Part shown: in pieces, positions 42,346 through 51,562 of the stretch
Layout: each line of letters begins with the position of its first letter
Position numbering within the stretch: the stretch's first letter is position 1
Origin: Palsa-465 sp963800475
GTDB lineage: Bacteria > Actinomycetota > Thermoleophilia > Solirubrobacterales > Solirubrobacteraceae
NCBI GenBank assembly: GCA_963800475.1
Contig: CAWDAZ010000002.1
Location: 992,001-1,056,000, forward strand
Length of the DNA: 64,000 nucleotides
Reading direction: 5' to 3'
The notes under the pieces: generated by a model
Seen by the model: only the letters and a program-made list of their open reading frames with translations
Databases searched by the model: none
Told to the model about the DNA's origin: nothing
Translations under genes and position numbers: made by a program

Positions 42346-45300
42346 GTGCTAGTCCGCAGGCTCCGAGGGCATCGCCGGCGATCGATCCGACTCACGGCGC
42401 TGCCGATTGCGCTGGCGCTGCTGGCGCTGGCCGGCTTTGCCGTGCGCGGAGTCGTCCAGGACGCCTCGGCCCAGGGGCCCGGTGCCGGGGGCGGGACCGG
42501 GTGTGGGCCAGGGTCCGGGAACGGGAAGGGTGGCGGGCCGGGGTCCGGGACTGGGGCCGAGTGTGGATCCGGGTCCGCACAGGGCGAGACACCAATCTTC
42601 GTGCCGTCCACATCGGGCGGGCCGCTGATGCAGCCCCCGGTGATCGCGAGCAGGAACGGGGTTCTGAAAGCCACGGACACCGTGATCCGCGCCGGGATCC
42701 CCGGGTCGGGGCGGTCGGTTCTATGGGGGGGGCTGCCGACGTACTCCAGCCCGCTGGTTCCCCCGACCAGCCCCCTGCCCAGCCCCACTCCAGGGGGACC
42801 CCCCGGCGCGCCTCCCCATTTCCCGCTGAATTTCGCGGCCGGCTTTCAGTTCACGGCGTACGGCAAGACCTACCCCGCGCAGTTTCCTGCACCGACGCTC
42901 CGGGTCAACCCGGGGGACACCCTCGACCTGACGACGCTCAACAAGCTGCAGATCGGCAAGCTGAACTACCAGCCGTGCAAAGGGTCGTCAACACTGACGC
43001 CAAGCGGCACAGTGTGCTTCCCGGCGCTGGCGGCGGAGATGAACCTGCACACCCACGGCGAGGAAACCAGTCCGCTCGACGACGGCGACAACATCTACCG
43101 CACGATGGCGGCGAACAGCACGTCCGAGTCGCGGATTAAGATCACCAGCTTCGACGGAAGCGGCCTCGACTGGTACCACACCCACAAGCACGGCTACGTG
43201 TCCGACCAGGTCTACAGCGGTCTGGCCGGCATGTTGCAGATCGGCGACCCGCTCGACCCGTGGCCCCAGTTCAAGGGCAAGTACCAGGAGAAGATCCTCG
43301 GTCTGACCGCCGGGGTCGTCCTCACGGATGGGTGCGGCACGACGGGGCAACCGGCGAACGAGTGCCCTCAGGGCCAACGGTATCTCGAGGATCCTTCTCC
43401 CGGTGCGCCGTTCTCGGGCAAGCCCCCGAATCCTTATGGCGAGGCCTGGCAAAAGTACGTAAACGGCCAGTACAACCCCACGGTCACGATCCGGCCCGGC
43501 GAGACCCAGATCTGGACCTTTGCCTCGATTGGCCGCAACGTCAACTTCAACCTCGGCATCACCGACCGCAACCTGCAGAACCCCTGGTCGGCGACGATCC
43601 TCTCCTACGAGGGGTACGGCAACAACCTGTTCCCCAAGCAGATCACGACGGGACTCCAGGCTCCCTACCAATACGACGGTCCGACCGTGCTCGATCCCGG
43701 CGCGCGGATCACGATGGCGGTCACTGCCCCCAGCACCCCTGGGACCTACTACCTCGTCGACGACGAGACGTTTCAAAACACGCCCCAACCGCGGCCCTTC
43801 GCGCTCGCCACGATCCAGGTCGCGGGCGCTCCCGCCACCGTGCCGGCCCCGAAGTTCACGCCCACCGGCCCGGTCCCGCAGATCTACCGGGCGAAGCCCG
43901 ACCACTTCAGGACCTTCACCTGGAGCGACGTCACGTCGGGAAAGACGATCGCGTTCGCGATCAACGGGGGCCTGTTCCCGATGAACCCGATCGTCACGCT
44001 CCAGGTGGGCCAGGTCGAGCAGTGGCTGCTGGTCAACGACTCACCGACCGATCACGCTTTCCACATTCACCAGCAGCACTTTGCCGTGATCTCGGTGAGC
44101 TCGGGTCCCAGCGGCACCACGAATCCCTTCGTGCCGCCGACGGGGCGCACGTACCGGTACGCATCGCTACGCGACACGATCAACATACCGCCTGACGGGA
44201 GCGTGACGATTCGCTTCCGCGTCGCCCCCGAGCTCGGCAAGTACGTGTTCCACTGCCACATCCTCCCGCACGAGGACGCAGGGATGATGATGGCGGTACT
44301 CGCGATTCCGAGCTCATCCGACCGCCGGGTCGCGCTCGGATCAGCGCCGGGACAGCCGAGCGCGGTGTTCGTCAAGAACGGTAACGGTGGTTCGTTCGGG
44401 CGGATCAACGGGCCTGCGGGCTCCCGGCGAGGGATGGTGACCGCCACCGGCGAGCTGACCAACGGCCTCACCGAGGACACGGTGGTGGGAACCCCGGGCA
44501 GCGGGCGCTCCCCGGCGACGGTCGCCGTGTACGACGGAAAGACCCTTAGGCGAATCGCGCGCTTCCGCCCGTTCCCGGACTTCCCCGGCGCCGGGGTGAG
44601 CCTCGCGACCGGCAACATCGACGGCCCAGTGGCCGACATCATCGTCGGACGGGTCGGCCCCGGACCGAGCCTCGTCCGGATCTTCAGTGCCAACGGGCGG
44701 CTCCTACGGTCGATCAAGGGCACGATCCCGGGTCCGCTACCCAACGGCGTCACCGTCGCCAGCGCCGACCTCAACGGGGACAACTACGACGATGTCGCGA
44801 TCGGCGCCGGACGCGGGACGCAGCACGCGGCGGCGAGGGTGCTCCCGCGGGTTGTCGTGCTCGACGGATATCAGCTGCTAAACCGCTCCGTGCCGCCTCG
44901 GAAGGCGTTCTCCTTCGTGGCGGCCGGAGGCCCCGGGTCCGGGGTCAATCTCGCGGCCGGCTACTACGACCCGCGAACCCGTCCAGGCTTGCTGGCGAAC
45001 CTGATCACGACTCCGCAGACCGGCCGCCTGGCCGGAACGGTCCAGGTTTGGGCCCCGCCTTTCGAGGCTCCTCACCTGACGCCCGCCTTGATCGGCGACC
45101 CGACGGTGCCCGGCGCTGACCGGGCAGACGCGGCCAAGGCGGCCACGGACGTAATCCGGCACGGAGGGAACGCAGGCGCCTGGTCACAATCCTCCGACCT
45201 GTTGCTGTACTGCACGCACTTCGGCGGACACCCCAGCCCCCAGTTCGCGGCGCTGGCGCGCCGCTTGGGCCTCCCCGCGGCGGCTTCGAACTCGCCCCGG

Positions 45301-45480
45301 GTGATCGCAACGCTGCGCCCGTTCGGAGCGCATCTGCGTACCGGGCTCAACATCGCCGTTACCCATCTGGGCAAGCAGGCCCTCGATGCGCTCGCCGCGT
45401 GGACCGACCCGCGCAATCCGGTTTACACCTCAATCGACAGCAACGGAGTCGTCTCGACCATTCGGACGCCGACGTCGTAA
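42346..45480 (+). CDS. Secreted multicopper oxidase with C-terminal FG-GAP-like region
   Basis: 1044 residues from GTG 42346, fixed by AGGAGGT eight bases before it. Signal peptide about 10-45, then a Gly/Ser/Pro-rich linker (residues about 48-85). All four copper motifs are present: HTHG, DWYHTHKHG, HAFHIHQQH and HCHILPHEDAGM (T1 Cys, His, Met). After the oxidase (about residue 670 on) comes a beta-propeller-type region with NGDNYDDVAIGAG and repeated Gly-rich VAVYDGKTLRRIARF-like units. The fusion is unusual. It probably oxidises metals, phenolics or other electron donors outside the cell. It follows mosBA by 132 bases. Confidence 0.9.
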   Translation: MLVRRLRGHRRRSIRLTALPIALALLALAGFAVRGVVQDASAQGPGAGGGTGCGPGSGNGKGGGPGSGTGAECGSGSAQGETPIFVPSTSGGPLMQPPVIASRNGVLKATDTVIRAGIPGSGRSVLWGGLPTYSSPLVPPTSPLPSPTPGGPPGAPPHFPLNFAAGFQFTAYGKTYPAQFPAPTLRVNPGDTLDLTTLNKLQIGKLNYQPCKGSSTLTPSGTVCFPALAAEMNLHTHGEETSPLDDGDNIYRTMAANSTSESRIKITSFDGSGLDWYHTHKHGYVSDQVYSGLAGMLQIGDPLDPWPQFKGKYQEKILGLTAGVVLTDGCGTTGQPANECPQGQRYLEDPSPGAPFSGKPPNPYGEAWQKYVNGQYNPTVTIRPGETQIWTFASIGRNVNFNLGITDRNLQNPWSATILSYEGYGNNLFPKQITTGLQAPYQYDGPTVLDPGARITMAVTAPSTPGTYYLVDDETFQNTPQPRPFALATIQVAGAPATVPAPKFTPTGPVPQIYRAKPDHFRTFTWSDVTSGKTIAFAINGGLFPMNPIVTLQVGQVEQWLLVNDSPTDHAFHIHQQHFAVISVSSGPSGTTNPFVPPTGRTYRYASLRDTINIPPDGSVTIRFRVAPELGKYVFHCHILPHEDAGMMMAVLAIPSSSDRRVALGSAPGQPSAVFVKNGNGGSFGRINGPAGSRRGMVTATGELTNGLTEDTVVGTPGSGRSPATVAVYDGKTLRRIARFRPFPDFPGAGVSLATGNIDGPVADIIVGRVGPGPSLVRIFSANGRLLRSIKGTIPGPLPNGVTVASADLNGDNYDDVAIGAGRGTQHAAARVLPRVVVLDGYQLLNRSVPPRKAFSFVAAGGPGSGVNLAAGYYDPRTRPGLLANLITTPQTGRLAGTVQVWAPPFEAPHLTPALIGDPTVPGADRADAAKAATDVIRHGGNAGAWSQSSDLLLYCTHFGGHPSPQFAALARRLGLPAAASNSPRVIATLRPFGAHLRTGLNIAVTHLGKQALDALAAWTDPRNPVYTSIDSNGVVSTIRTPTS

Positions 45481-45554
45481 TCCAGGTGAATGACTAGGAG
45501 TTTCTCGCGCACCCGCTGGCGGGTCCCGGGCACATCTCGCATCGGTCACTAGTA

Positions 45555-46601
45555 GTGGTTGCGGTCGCGCGGCGCATGGGGGTCGTCATCGTCGCGCTGG
45601 CGTTGGGAGCGTGCGGCGGTTCTGCGACGCAGAGCTCGAGCAACCAGTCGAGCTCTGGCTCGAGCTCGGGGTCGCGGTCAGCCGCCACCACCACCACCGC
45701 CGGAAACCCCGCGCCGGCGGTCGACCAGCTGGCGGCGGCGGAGCACCCGGTCGCGAGCCAGTTCCCGTCCGCGTCCGGAAAGTCGCTGCAGCAGCTGGCA
45801 AAGGCCGTCGACTCGAGCGCGTCGCTCGGCGCCGCCAACGGCACGTTCACCCCTGGCCTCAGGCGGCTCGCGTTCGCGCTGACCAACAACCAGCAGCAGT
45901 TCATCTACGCGCCGACCGCGGTCTACGTCGCCCCCACCCCGACATCGCCCGCCCGCGGCCCGTTCCTTGCGCCCGCGGACCCGATGACCGTCGCGCCGCA
46001 GTACCGCAGCCAGCAGAACTCGGCGCCCGGCGGCCTGCGGGCGATCTACTGGACGAACGTGCCCGCGCCTCAGGCCCGGACGTACGACGTGCTGTCGCTG
46101 ACCAGGACCTCGAAGGGGCTGATCGGCGGGACGGGCGAGATCGCCGTCGCCAAGCACTGGCCGATCCCCGACGTGGGCCAGCGCCCGCCGGCGATCGCGA
46201 CCGACACGCTCGCGACGACGCACGGCAACGTTCGCCTGCTCACGACGCGGACTCCCCCCGAGCAGATGCACTCGGCCTCGTTCAACCAGGTGCTAGGCAA
46301 GCAACCGATCCTGCTGCTGTTCTCGACCCCCGAGCTGTGCACCTCGCGGATCTGCGGGCCGGTGACGGACGTCGCCGTCCAGCTCCAGCACGAGTTTGGG
46401 AACCGGATCACATTCATCCACGAAGAGGTGTACGCGGACAACAACCCGTCGCACGGTCTGCGACCGCAGATGAAGGCGTTCCACCTCGAGACGGAGCCGT
46501 GGGCGTTCGCGATCAACCGCCAGGGGGTGGTCGTGGCCCGGCTCGAGGGCGCGTTCGGCTTGAACGAACTGCGCCAGGCGATTCAGGCGGCGCTCGTATG
46601 A
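45555..46601 (+). CDS. Lipoprotein with thioredoxin-like domain (SCO1-like context)
   Basis: 348 residues from GTG 45555. Lipobox LALGAC, then a long Ser-rich linker. The C-terminal domain reads QPILLLFSTPELCTSRICGP with a Cys-x4-Cys pair and a later WAFAINRQGVVVARLEG, the thioredoxin-fold cis-Pro-side pattern. Spacing differs from classic CxxC oxidoreductases and from SCO (CxxxC). It lies 74 bases after the multicopper oxidase, so a role in its copper loading or disulfide handling is possible but inferred. Confidence 0.7.
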   Translation: MVAVARRMGVVIVALALGACGGSATQSSSNQSSSGSSSGSRSAATTTTAGNPAPAVDQLAAAEHPVASQFPSASGKSLQQLAKAVDSSASLGAANGTFTPGLRRLAFALTNNQQQFIYAPTAVYVAPTPTSPARGPFLAPADPMTVAPQYRSQQNSAPGGLRAIYWTNVPAPQARTYDVLSLTRTSKGLIGGTGEIAVAKHWPIPDVGQRPPAIATDTLATTHGNVRLLTTRTPPEQMHSASFNQVLGKQPILLLFSTPELCTSRICGPVTDVAVQLQHEFGNRITFIHEEVYADNNPSHGLRPQMKAFHLETEPWAFAINRQGVVVARLEGAFGLNELRQAIQAALV

Positions 46602-46669
46602 TGCGCCGCAGTGACACTCAGCGGTGGGTTCGCGCTTCTCGAGCACGCCTCTCGAACGATTGGATGCAT

Positions 46670-47365
46670 ATGCGCAAGCGCAACCACCTCACATGGCCCC
46701 TGGGCTTGGCCCTCACCCTCACGGTTGCAGGAGCAGCTTGGGCGAACGGCACCCAAAGCCTCGGCTGGGGCATCAAGCCGACCAAGCTCTCCAAGACGAC
46801 CTACAGGTCGGTGAAGCTGACGGTGAGCGCCGTGCTCTCCCCGCAGTCTTCAGAGCCCTCGGATCAGTCGCCCTCGGATGTCAAGCTGGCGTTCCCCAAC
46901 GACATCAAGTTCAACGCCAGCGGGATCGGACAGTGCGCCGAGAGAACGATCATGAACGGTGGCTCATGCCCGTCCGCCGACATCGTCGGTAAGGGCATCT
47001 CCAGGATCTACGGGCCGATGGGCAACTCCCTGTTGCCGCTGTTGACTGTCTACAACGGCCGCAGCTCGTCGACGGGAACACCAACGGTGATCTTGCAAGG
47101 CGAGTTCCCGCCTAACAGTGGGCTGATTGACGGCACCTTTAGCAAGAAGACCGGCGGGACGCTCGACATCAAGTTCCCCCACTTCGCCGGCGGCAGGGCC
47201 GTCCTGACGTCCTTTACGTTCACGTTCACGAAGCCCGGCTACGCGAGTGCGCGCTGTACAGCAACGACGCTGACGCTCAAGAGCGTCTTCACGTATGCAG
47301 CATCCGGCTCAGCGGGTGCACCGACCCAATCGCCTGCTGCCACGATCAAGTGCGAGCCGCGCTAG
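46670..47365 (+). CDS. Secreted hypothetical protein
   Basis: 231 residues from ATG 46670 (ATG 46664 is equally possible). Signal peptide RNHLTWPLGLALTLTVAGAA, cleaved near AWA-NG. The mature part is beta-rich with conserved-looking FPNDIKFNASGIGQCAERTI and two Cys near SCPSADIVGKG. It resembles exported actinobacterial proteins of unknown role. A terminator-like hairpin follows. Confidence 0.75.
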   Translation: MRKRNHLTWPLGLALTLTVAGAAWANGTQSLGWGIKPTKLSKTTYRSVKLTVSAVLSPQSSEPSDQSPSDVKLAFPNDIKFNASGIGQCAERTIMNGGSCPSADIVGKGISRIYGPMGNSLLPLLTVYNGRSSSTGTPTVILQGEFPPNSGLIDGTFSKKTGGTLDIKFPHFAGGRAVLTSFTFTFTKPGYASARCTATTLTLKSVFTYAASGSAGAPTQSPAATIKCEPR

Positions 47366-47379
47366 CCGACGGCATCAGG

Positions 47380-47396
47380 GGGCAATACGTCTGCCC
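47380..47396 (+). terminator. Weak terminator-like hairpin
   Basis: GGGCA (47380-47384) and TGCCC (47392-47396) form a 5-bp stem with 7-nt loop followed by TTAG. It is suggestive only. Confidence 0.3.
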
Positions 47397-47414
47397 TTAG
47401 CTGAGCTTCTCTAG

Positions 47415-47462
47415 CGCGCCCGGAGAGATTCGAACTCCCGACCTTCGGTTCCGTAGACCGAT
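47415..47462 (-). other. tRNA-Arg(ACG) 3' fragment: probable attachment site of an integrated element
   Basis: On the minus strand this is the 3' half of a tRNA-Arg. The acceptor 3' strand is CGGGCGC (47416-47422), the T-arm has a TTCGAAT loop, and the anticodon stem-loop (47445-47461) has ACG. The 5' half (D-arm and acceptor 5' strand) is missing; sequence diverges just past 47461. A tyrosine recombinase lies 88 bases to the right. This is the standard footprint of an element integrated in a tRNA 3' end. The intact gene is expected at the other end, not seen in the window. Confidence 0.8.
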
Positions 47463-47549
47463 AGCTGGGCATCGCCAGGTACCGGAGAGCCTTTGTTTAT
47501 AGGCTTTGCATGCTGCTGAGTTCCCTTTACTTCCGCTCAGTTTAGTATC

Positions 47550-48782
47550 TTGCTTAGTATCACGAGCGAGAACCCCGATAACAAAGGGGGCCTTCGGTCT
47601 CAGAAACCGAATCGGCCTCGCGGGACGGGCGCGCTCATCGTCCGGACCGAGTCCTCGGGCCGTCAGACCTACTACGGCAAGTGGTACGCGGTCGACGGTC
47701 GACAAGTACGACGCAAGCTTGGTCCGAAGCGCACACGCGGATCTCGTGACGGTCTGACCGAGGCACAGGCGTCGCGACTCCTTCAGCGGATGATCTCCGA
47801 GACACGGGTCCTTCCGACGCAGGGCGAGCGGCGGGCGTTCGCGGAGGCCGCAGAGGCGCACATGAGCAAGCTGCAGAACCAGGGTCTGAAACGCTCAACG
47901 CTCCGCGGATATCGGTCGCTGATGAGTGCCCATTTGCTTCCGTACTTCGGCGCTCGCCCAGTCGAGCGGATCGGTGAACCGGACGTCGCGGCGCTCGATC
48001 GCGAGCTACGCAAGAACGGGCTGAAGCCGCAGTCGCGCCGGAACGTTCTCGGCCTCATGGGTGCAACGATGCGAACGGCGGTCAAGCAAGGGTGGACGGC
48101 CAGCAATCCCGTCGCTGAGTATGAGAAGCCGCGCAAGCCGCGCAGTGAGCCGGAGGAGCTGCGGTTCTTGACACTGGAAGAACTCGAGGCGGTGCTCCGA
48201 TCGATGCCAGACGACGAGCTTGGCCGGGTCGAGCGGGCCCTCATCCTCACTGCGGCAATGACCGGTATGCGCCGTGGCGAGCTACTCGGCCTGCGGTGGA
48301 AGGATGTCGACTGGCCCGCTCACAAGATCAGGGTCGTCAGGACATTCGTGGGCGGACGTCCCGACACCCCCAAATCCGAGCGGTCACGACGCGACGTGCC
48401 GATGGCCGATCGCGTCGCCGCAGAACTACAACGCCTCTGGGAGATCACCCCATTCCAAGCCGATGAAGATCCCGTGTTCGCGCATCCGCGTGGCACAGGG
48501 CTTCCGCTCGACGGAACCGCGGCGTCCAAGCGCTTCCAAGTCGCGCTCCAACGCGCCGGCGTCCGTCGGATGCGGTTCCACGATCTTCGACACACGTTCG
48601 GGACGATGATGGCGCGCGATCCGCGCGTCTCGATGCGGACGCTGCAGGGCTGGCTCGGCCACGCCGATCCGGCCACCACCGCGATCTACGCGCATTTCGC
48701 GCCCAATGAGCTCCACGCCGAGTGGGTCCAGGAGGCGTTCGCATCCTCGGACACTGGAACGCCGAGCCGCATCGACGCATAG
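47550..48782 (+). CDS. Tyrosine recombinase (integrase)
   Basis: 410 residues from TTG 47550. It has an Arg/Lys-rich N-terminal arm-binding type start, a core-binding SAM-like domain (residues 95-200) and the catalytic domain. Catalytic residues in order are Arg241 (TGMRRGELLGLRW), Lys275, His344 and Arg347 (FHDLRHTFGT), His371 (LGHADPATTAIY) and nucleophile Tyr380. It directly follows the tRNA-Arg fragment, so it probably catalysed integration of the region to its right. Confidence 0.93.
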   Translation: MLSITSENPDNKGGLRSQKPNRPRGTGALIVRTESSGRQTYYGKWYAVDGRQVRRKLGPKRTRGSRDGLTEAQASRLLQRMISETRVLPTQGERRAFAEAAEAHMSKLQNQGLKRSTLRGYRSLMSAHLLPYFGARPVERIGEPDVAALDRELRKNGLKPQSRRNVLGLMGATMRTAVKQGWTASNPVAEYEKPRKPRSEPEELRFLTLEELEAVLRSMPDDELGRVERALILTAAMTGMRRGELLGLRWKDVDWPAHKIRVVRTFVGGRPDTPKSERSRRDVPMADRVAAELQRLWEITPFQADEDPVFAHPRGTGLPLDGTAASKRFQVALQRAGVRRMRFHDLRHTFGTMMARDPRVSMRTLQGWLGHADPATTAIYAHFAPNELHAEWVQEAFASSDTGTPSRIDA

Positions 48783-49421
48783 CGGCGCGAGCCGATGGTG
48801 CCGACCTCCGTCGGTGCGCTCAGAGGCACAGGAGCTACGAGACGCTGGTCCTGTTTCCCGCGCATCGGGAGACCGCGGCCGGCTGCGCGTAGATGCACGT
48901 CGGAACATGAAAGGGGTCGGAAGGGTGGACGATCGCTCGCGTGGCGAAGGAGCCGTGAGGAGCCGGCGACCGGCGTGATCGTGACGTCGCCGATGCGGTC
49001 GCGGGCCGTGAGGCGGCGGCAGGATGAAAGCGATCGCGGGCTAAGCAAACAGCAGCACCGGACCTTGCCTCCGCCCCGGTCTTCTACTTCGTCGGCGAGG
49101 AGTAGTGCAGCGTCACCGCTGGTTGTAGCCCGGAGCAGCCGTCTCCGTCAGGGGCATCCCGGCTGCCCCTGTTCCTCAGATCCAGCAGTCTCGACGACGC
49201 TGCTGCAATGCTCGTGGAAGGAGAAGCGGGCGTTCCGATGGGCGACTGCGGCGAAGCAGTGAGAGGCCGGGTTGCTGGCGGCGGTCGCCAGATCTTGGAG
49301 GTGCCGAGCTCGTCAGCTTCGTCGCTGACTTCGTGCTCGAGCTGGCCGTCGTGATCGCCACGGAGTCCCCTCCGGACGCCCACTCCAGCCGAATCCTGTC
49401 AAGCCGGCTTGATGATGTGCG
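48783..49421. other. Intergenic region without a convincing gene
   Basis: 638 bases between integrase and Hsp20. No frame shows a recognisable protein. It holds hairpin-repeat copy A (49115-49142) and a 17-base stretch at 48929-48945 that recurs at 57339-57355. Confidence 0.5.
49115..49142. repeat. Island hairpin repeat, copy A
   Basis: ACCGCTG and CAGCCGT arms (one mismatch) around the loop GTTGTAGCCCGGAG. The same loop core TTGTAGCCCGGA recurs in copy B at 60468-60495. Confidence 0.6.
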
Positions 49422-49865
49422 CTACGTGCTGGCCTGGGTGGTCTGCGCTTCGATCGTCCGGTCGTCGGCGCCTTCGGTGATCTGCACCTTGCGGGGCTTC
49501 GCTGATTCGGCGACCGGGATTCGCAGCGTCAGCACGCCGGTTTCGTAGCTGGCGACGAGGCGCTCCGCGTCGAGCGTGTCGCCCAGGAACAGCTGGCGGG
49601 TAAACGCGCCGTGCAGGCGCTCGGCGGCGATCATCTCATCGCCCTCTCGGCCGTCAAACCTCCGCTCTGCCTTGATCGTGAGCACGTTCTGCTCGACGGT
49701 GAGGTCGATCGCGCCCGGGGCCATGCCCGGCAGGTCAAAGGAAACCACGAACTCGTCGCCGCGCCGGTACGCGTCCATCGGGAACGGCCGGGGCGTCCGC
49801 GCGCCCGCCGCGAGCTGCTCGGCCAGCCGGTCAAAATCGCGGAACGGATCGAACTGCATCAGCAT
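49422..49865 (-). CDS. Small heat-shock protein (Hsp20 family)
   Basis: 147 residues from ATG 49865, preceded by AGGAGGT (49874-49880 complement) with 8-base spacing. An alpha-crystallin domain spans residues 30-125 (FVVSFDLPGMAPGAIDLTVE; NVLTIKAERR; LASYETGVLTLRIP). The short N-terminus begins MLMQFDPFRDFDRLAEQL. It is a chaperone that holds unfolding proteins. It fits a stress-related cargo of the island. Confidence 0.95.
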   Translation of the reverse strand: MLMQFDPFRDFDRLAEQLAAGARTPRPFPMDAYRRGDEFVVSFDLPGMAPGAIDLTVEQNVLTIKAERRFDGREGDEMIAAERLHGAFTRQLFLGDTLDAERLVASYETGVLTLRIPVAESAKPRKVQITEGADDRTIEAQTTQAST

Positions 49866-50481
49866 CGCAATGCACCTCCTGAGGGTTTGACTGCGAGTTG
49901 GGCTCGCGGCGGCGGCACGGCCGCATACGTTGGCGTCATGCTCTTGGGCGCTGTCCGCGCGCCCAGCAAGAGTGGCTGACACACGTACCGCGGGCGGATG
50001 GCTTGTCGCTCGTCTTCGTCGCCTTCGCTCCCGCGCCATTGGCCTCCCGACACCACGCTTCGTTCGGGCGGCGGCGAGGCTGTTGAGCGCGACATGTGAC
50101 CTCCTGCTAGGCGCCCGTCCTTGGGCGCAATCTCCTTGATCCTCGCGGTCCCGCGAGGGAACGCTTCTGAGGCGGCGGCCAATCAGGTCGGAAAGGAGAA
50201 ACGATCAACTCGTGCGGCTTGGTCAGCGACCGTCCACACGCGACTCTACCGCGAGAGAAACCTGGGCCAGCGGCGAGCCTCGGTCGACCATGACGAGCCC
50301 CGTTTCCTAGCGACGGCAAGACCCGCCCGGGACCTACGGAGCGGCGTCGAGGATGCAGGCTCCGAATCTGGGCTGCCAGCGCGTTCAAGCAATTTTCGGG
50401 CGGTGGAATCGGGCACTGGTCGTTGTGTCAGATGGCCGGCGCCGACTATCCTCGGCTAGCACGAACAACGAGGGAGTGAGC
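49866..50481. other. Intergenic region with two perfect hairpins, no gene
   Basis: No supported coding sequence. Contains GCGCCC/GGGCGC (50111-50116 with 50123-50128) and CCTCGCGG/CCGCGAGG (50141-50148 with 50151-50158) back to back, possible transcription terminators or an RNA. Confidence 0.4.
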
Positions 50482-50703
50482 ATGGCCTTTGAAGTCGGCA
50501 AGCGGGTCGTGGCCGAGTCCGAGTCAACTGATCGCCGACCTCGCTCGGGTGTCGTTGAGGAGGTTTTGCGGGACGATCCCTCGCCTCGCTATCGGATCCG
50601 TTGGGACGACGGCCACGAGAGCATCTACACGCCCGCAAGCGGCGCTCTCCGGGCCGAACAACGCCCCAAGAGGCAACGGCAAGCGCGACCACGGAAACGC
50701 TGA
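50482..50703 (+). CDS. DUF1918 domain protein
   Basis: 73 residues from ATG 50482 with an AGGGAG site upstream. The family is a small SH3-like beta-barrel in actinobacteria: FEVGKRVVAESESTDRRPRS, GVVEEVLRDDPSPRYRIRWD and DGHESIYTP match. The Lys/Arg-rich tail (RPKRQRQARPRKR) suggests nucleic-acid contact. Function unknown. Confidence 0.85.
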   Translation: MAFEVGKRVVAESESTDRRPRSGVVEEVLRDDPSPRYRIRWDDGHESIYTPASGALRAEQRPKRQRQARPRKR

Positions 50704-51072
50704 CCCAACCCGAGATGCGACGAGCCACCCCACCCGGCAAGAGACCAGACGCCAGTGCGGAGCCGACGCCGGGACCGCGGACGACGAAGCGGGCCGAACG
50801 GCTTGTCTTTTGCCTGGCGAAGCTGCCGCTGGGCGGTAGAACGACCGTCCGAGCGGGGGTAGCGTGGCCATCGTGATGCGGCTAGAGGGTCTGCGGGCCC
50901 ACGGCTGTGCCATGCGAGGGCGGTGAGCCCGGGCAATAGAGCCAGGACCGCCGCCCTATGGCCGTATCTTGCCGTCCGGTACCGCGGGCGCTCGTGGCAC
51001 GTGTACGGCTCTGCACGCACCCGGCTCACGGGCTGGGCCGTCTGCGGTGATCGCGGGGTGTACGACGGCTGG
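50704..51072. other. Intergenic region
   Basis: About 370 bases without a firm gene. A plus-strand open frame starting GTG 50923 contains WHVYG and CVDC motifs but runs antisense through the next gene, so it is not called. Confidence 0.4.
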
Positions 51073-51342
51073 CTATCGGTGCGGCCAGGGCCGCCGGCGG
51101 CGCCGGTGGGCGGCGGGTGTGTCGATTGTGTCGCCCGGTTCTGGATGGAGCAGGCGCACGCCGACGAGCCGCTCGTGGTCATAAACGCGCTCGATCGCGT
51201 ATCCGTTCAGCTCGAGCTCGGAGACGACGGCGGCCGGGAAGTCGATCCCGCCGGCATGCAGCTCCGCAAAAGCGACCGGCTGGCCGCCGGCGTGGTGCAG
51301 TCGCTCCAGCAGCAGCTGTTGCTGGGCGTCAGCGAGCGTCAT
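51073..51342 (-). CDS. Small winged-helix protein
   Basis: 89 residues from ATG 51342. The pattern QQLLLERLHHAGGQPVAFAE, LHAGGIDFPAAVVSELELNG and YAIERVYDHERLVGVRLL is a BirA-type winged helix (BirA N-terminal domain alone), ending in a basic tail HRRRRRPWPHR. Probably DNA-binding; partner unknown. Confidence 0.6.
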   Translation of the reverse strand: MTLADAQQQLLLERLHHAGGQPVAFAELHAGGIDFPAAVVSELELNGYAIERVYDHERLVGVRLLHPEPGDTIDTPAAHRRRRRPWPHR

Positions 51343-51562
51343 CGACGGATTGTCGCGCTCCCGCGGGATTGGGGGCGCGTCGAGTCTTTCCACGCCGCGC
51401 TGCTGCCACTTGCCCGTTTGGCGACTGGGGGTTTTGGTCGCCGCCCACCGCTGCATCCCGGCGCGCGACAGCCTGACCCCCCCGACGCCAGGAGAGCGTC
51501 GCTGGCGCCAAACTGTGATGCTGGTGTGACCGTCATGTGAACGAGCGACTGGAGCTGATGCG

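Noticed and set aside
50923..51540. Plus-strand frame with WHVYG and CVDC motifs
   Set aside because: The first 80 codons look protein-like, but the rest is antisense to the winged-helix gene and low-complexity; not enough to call.
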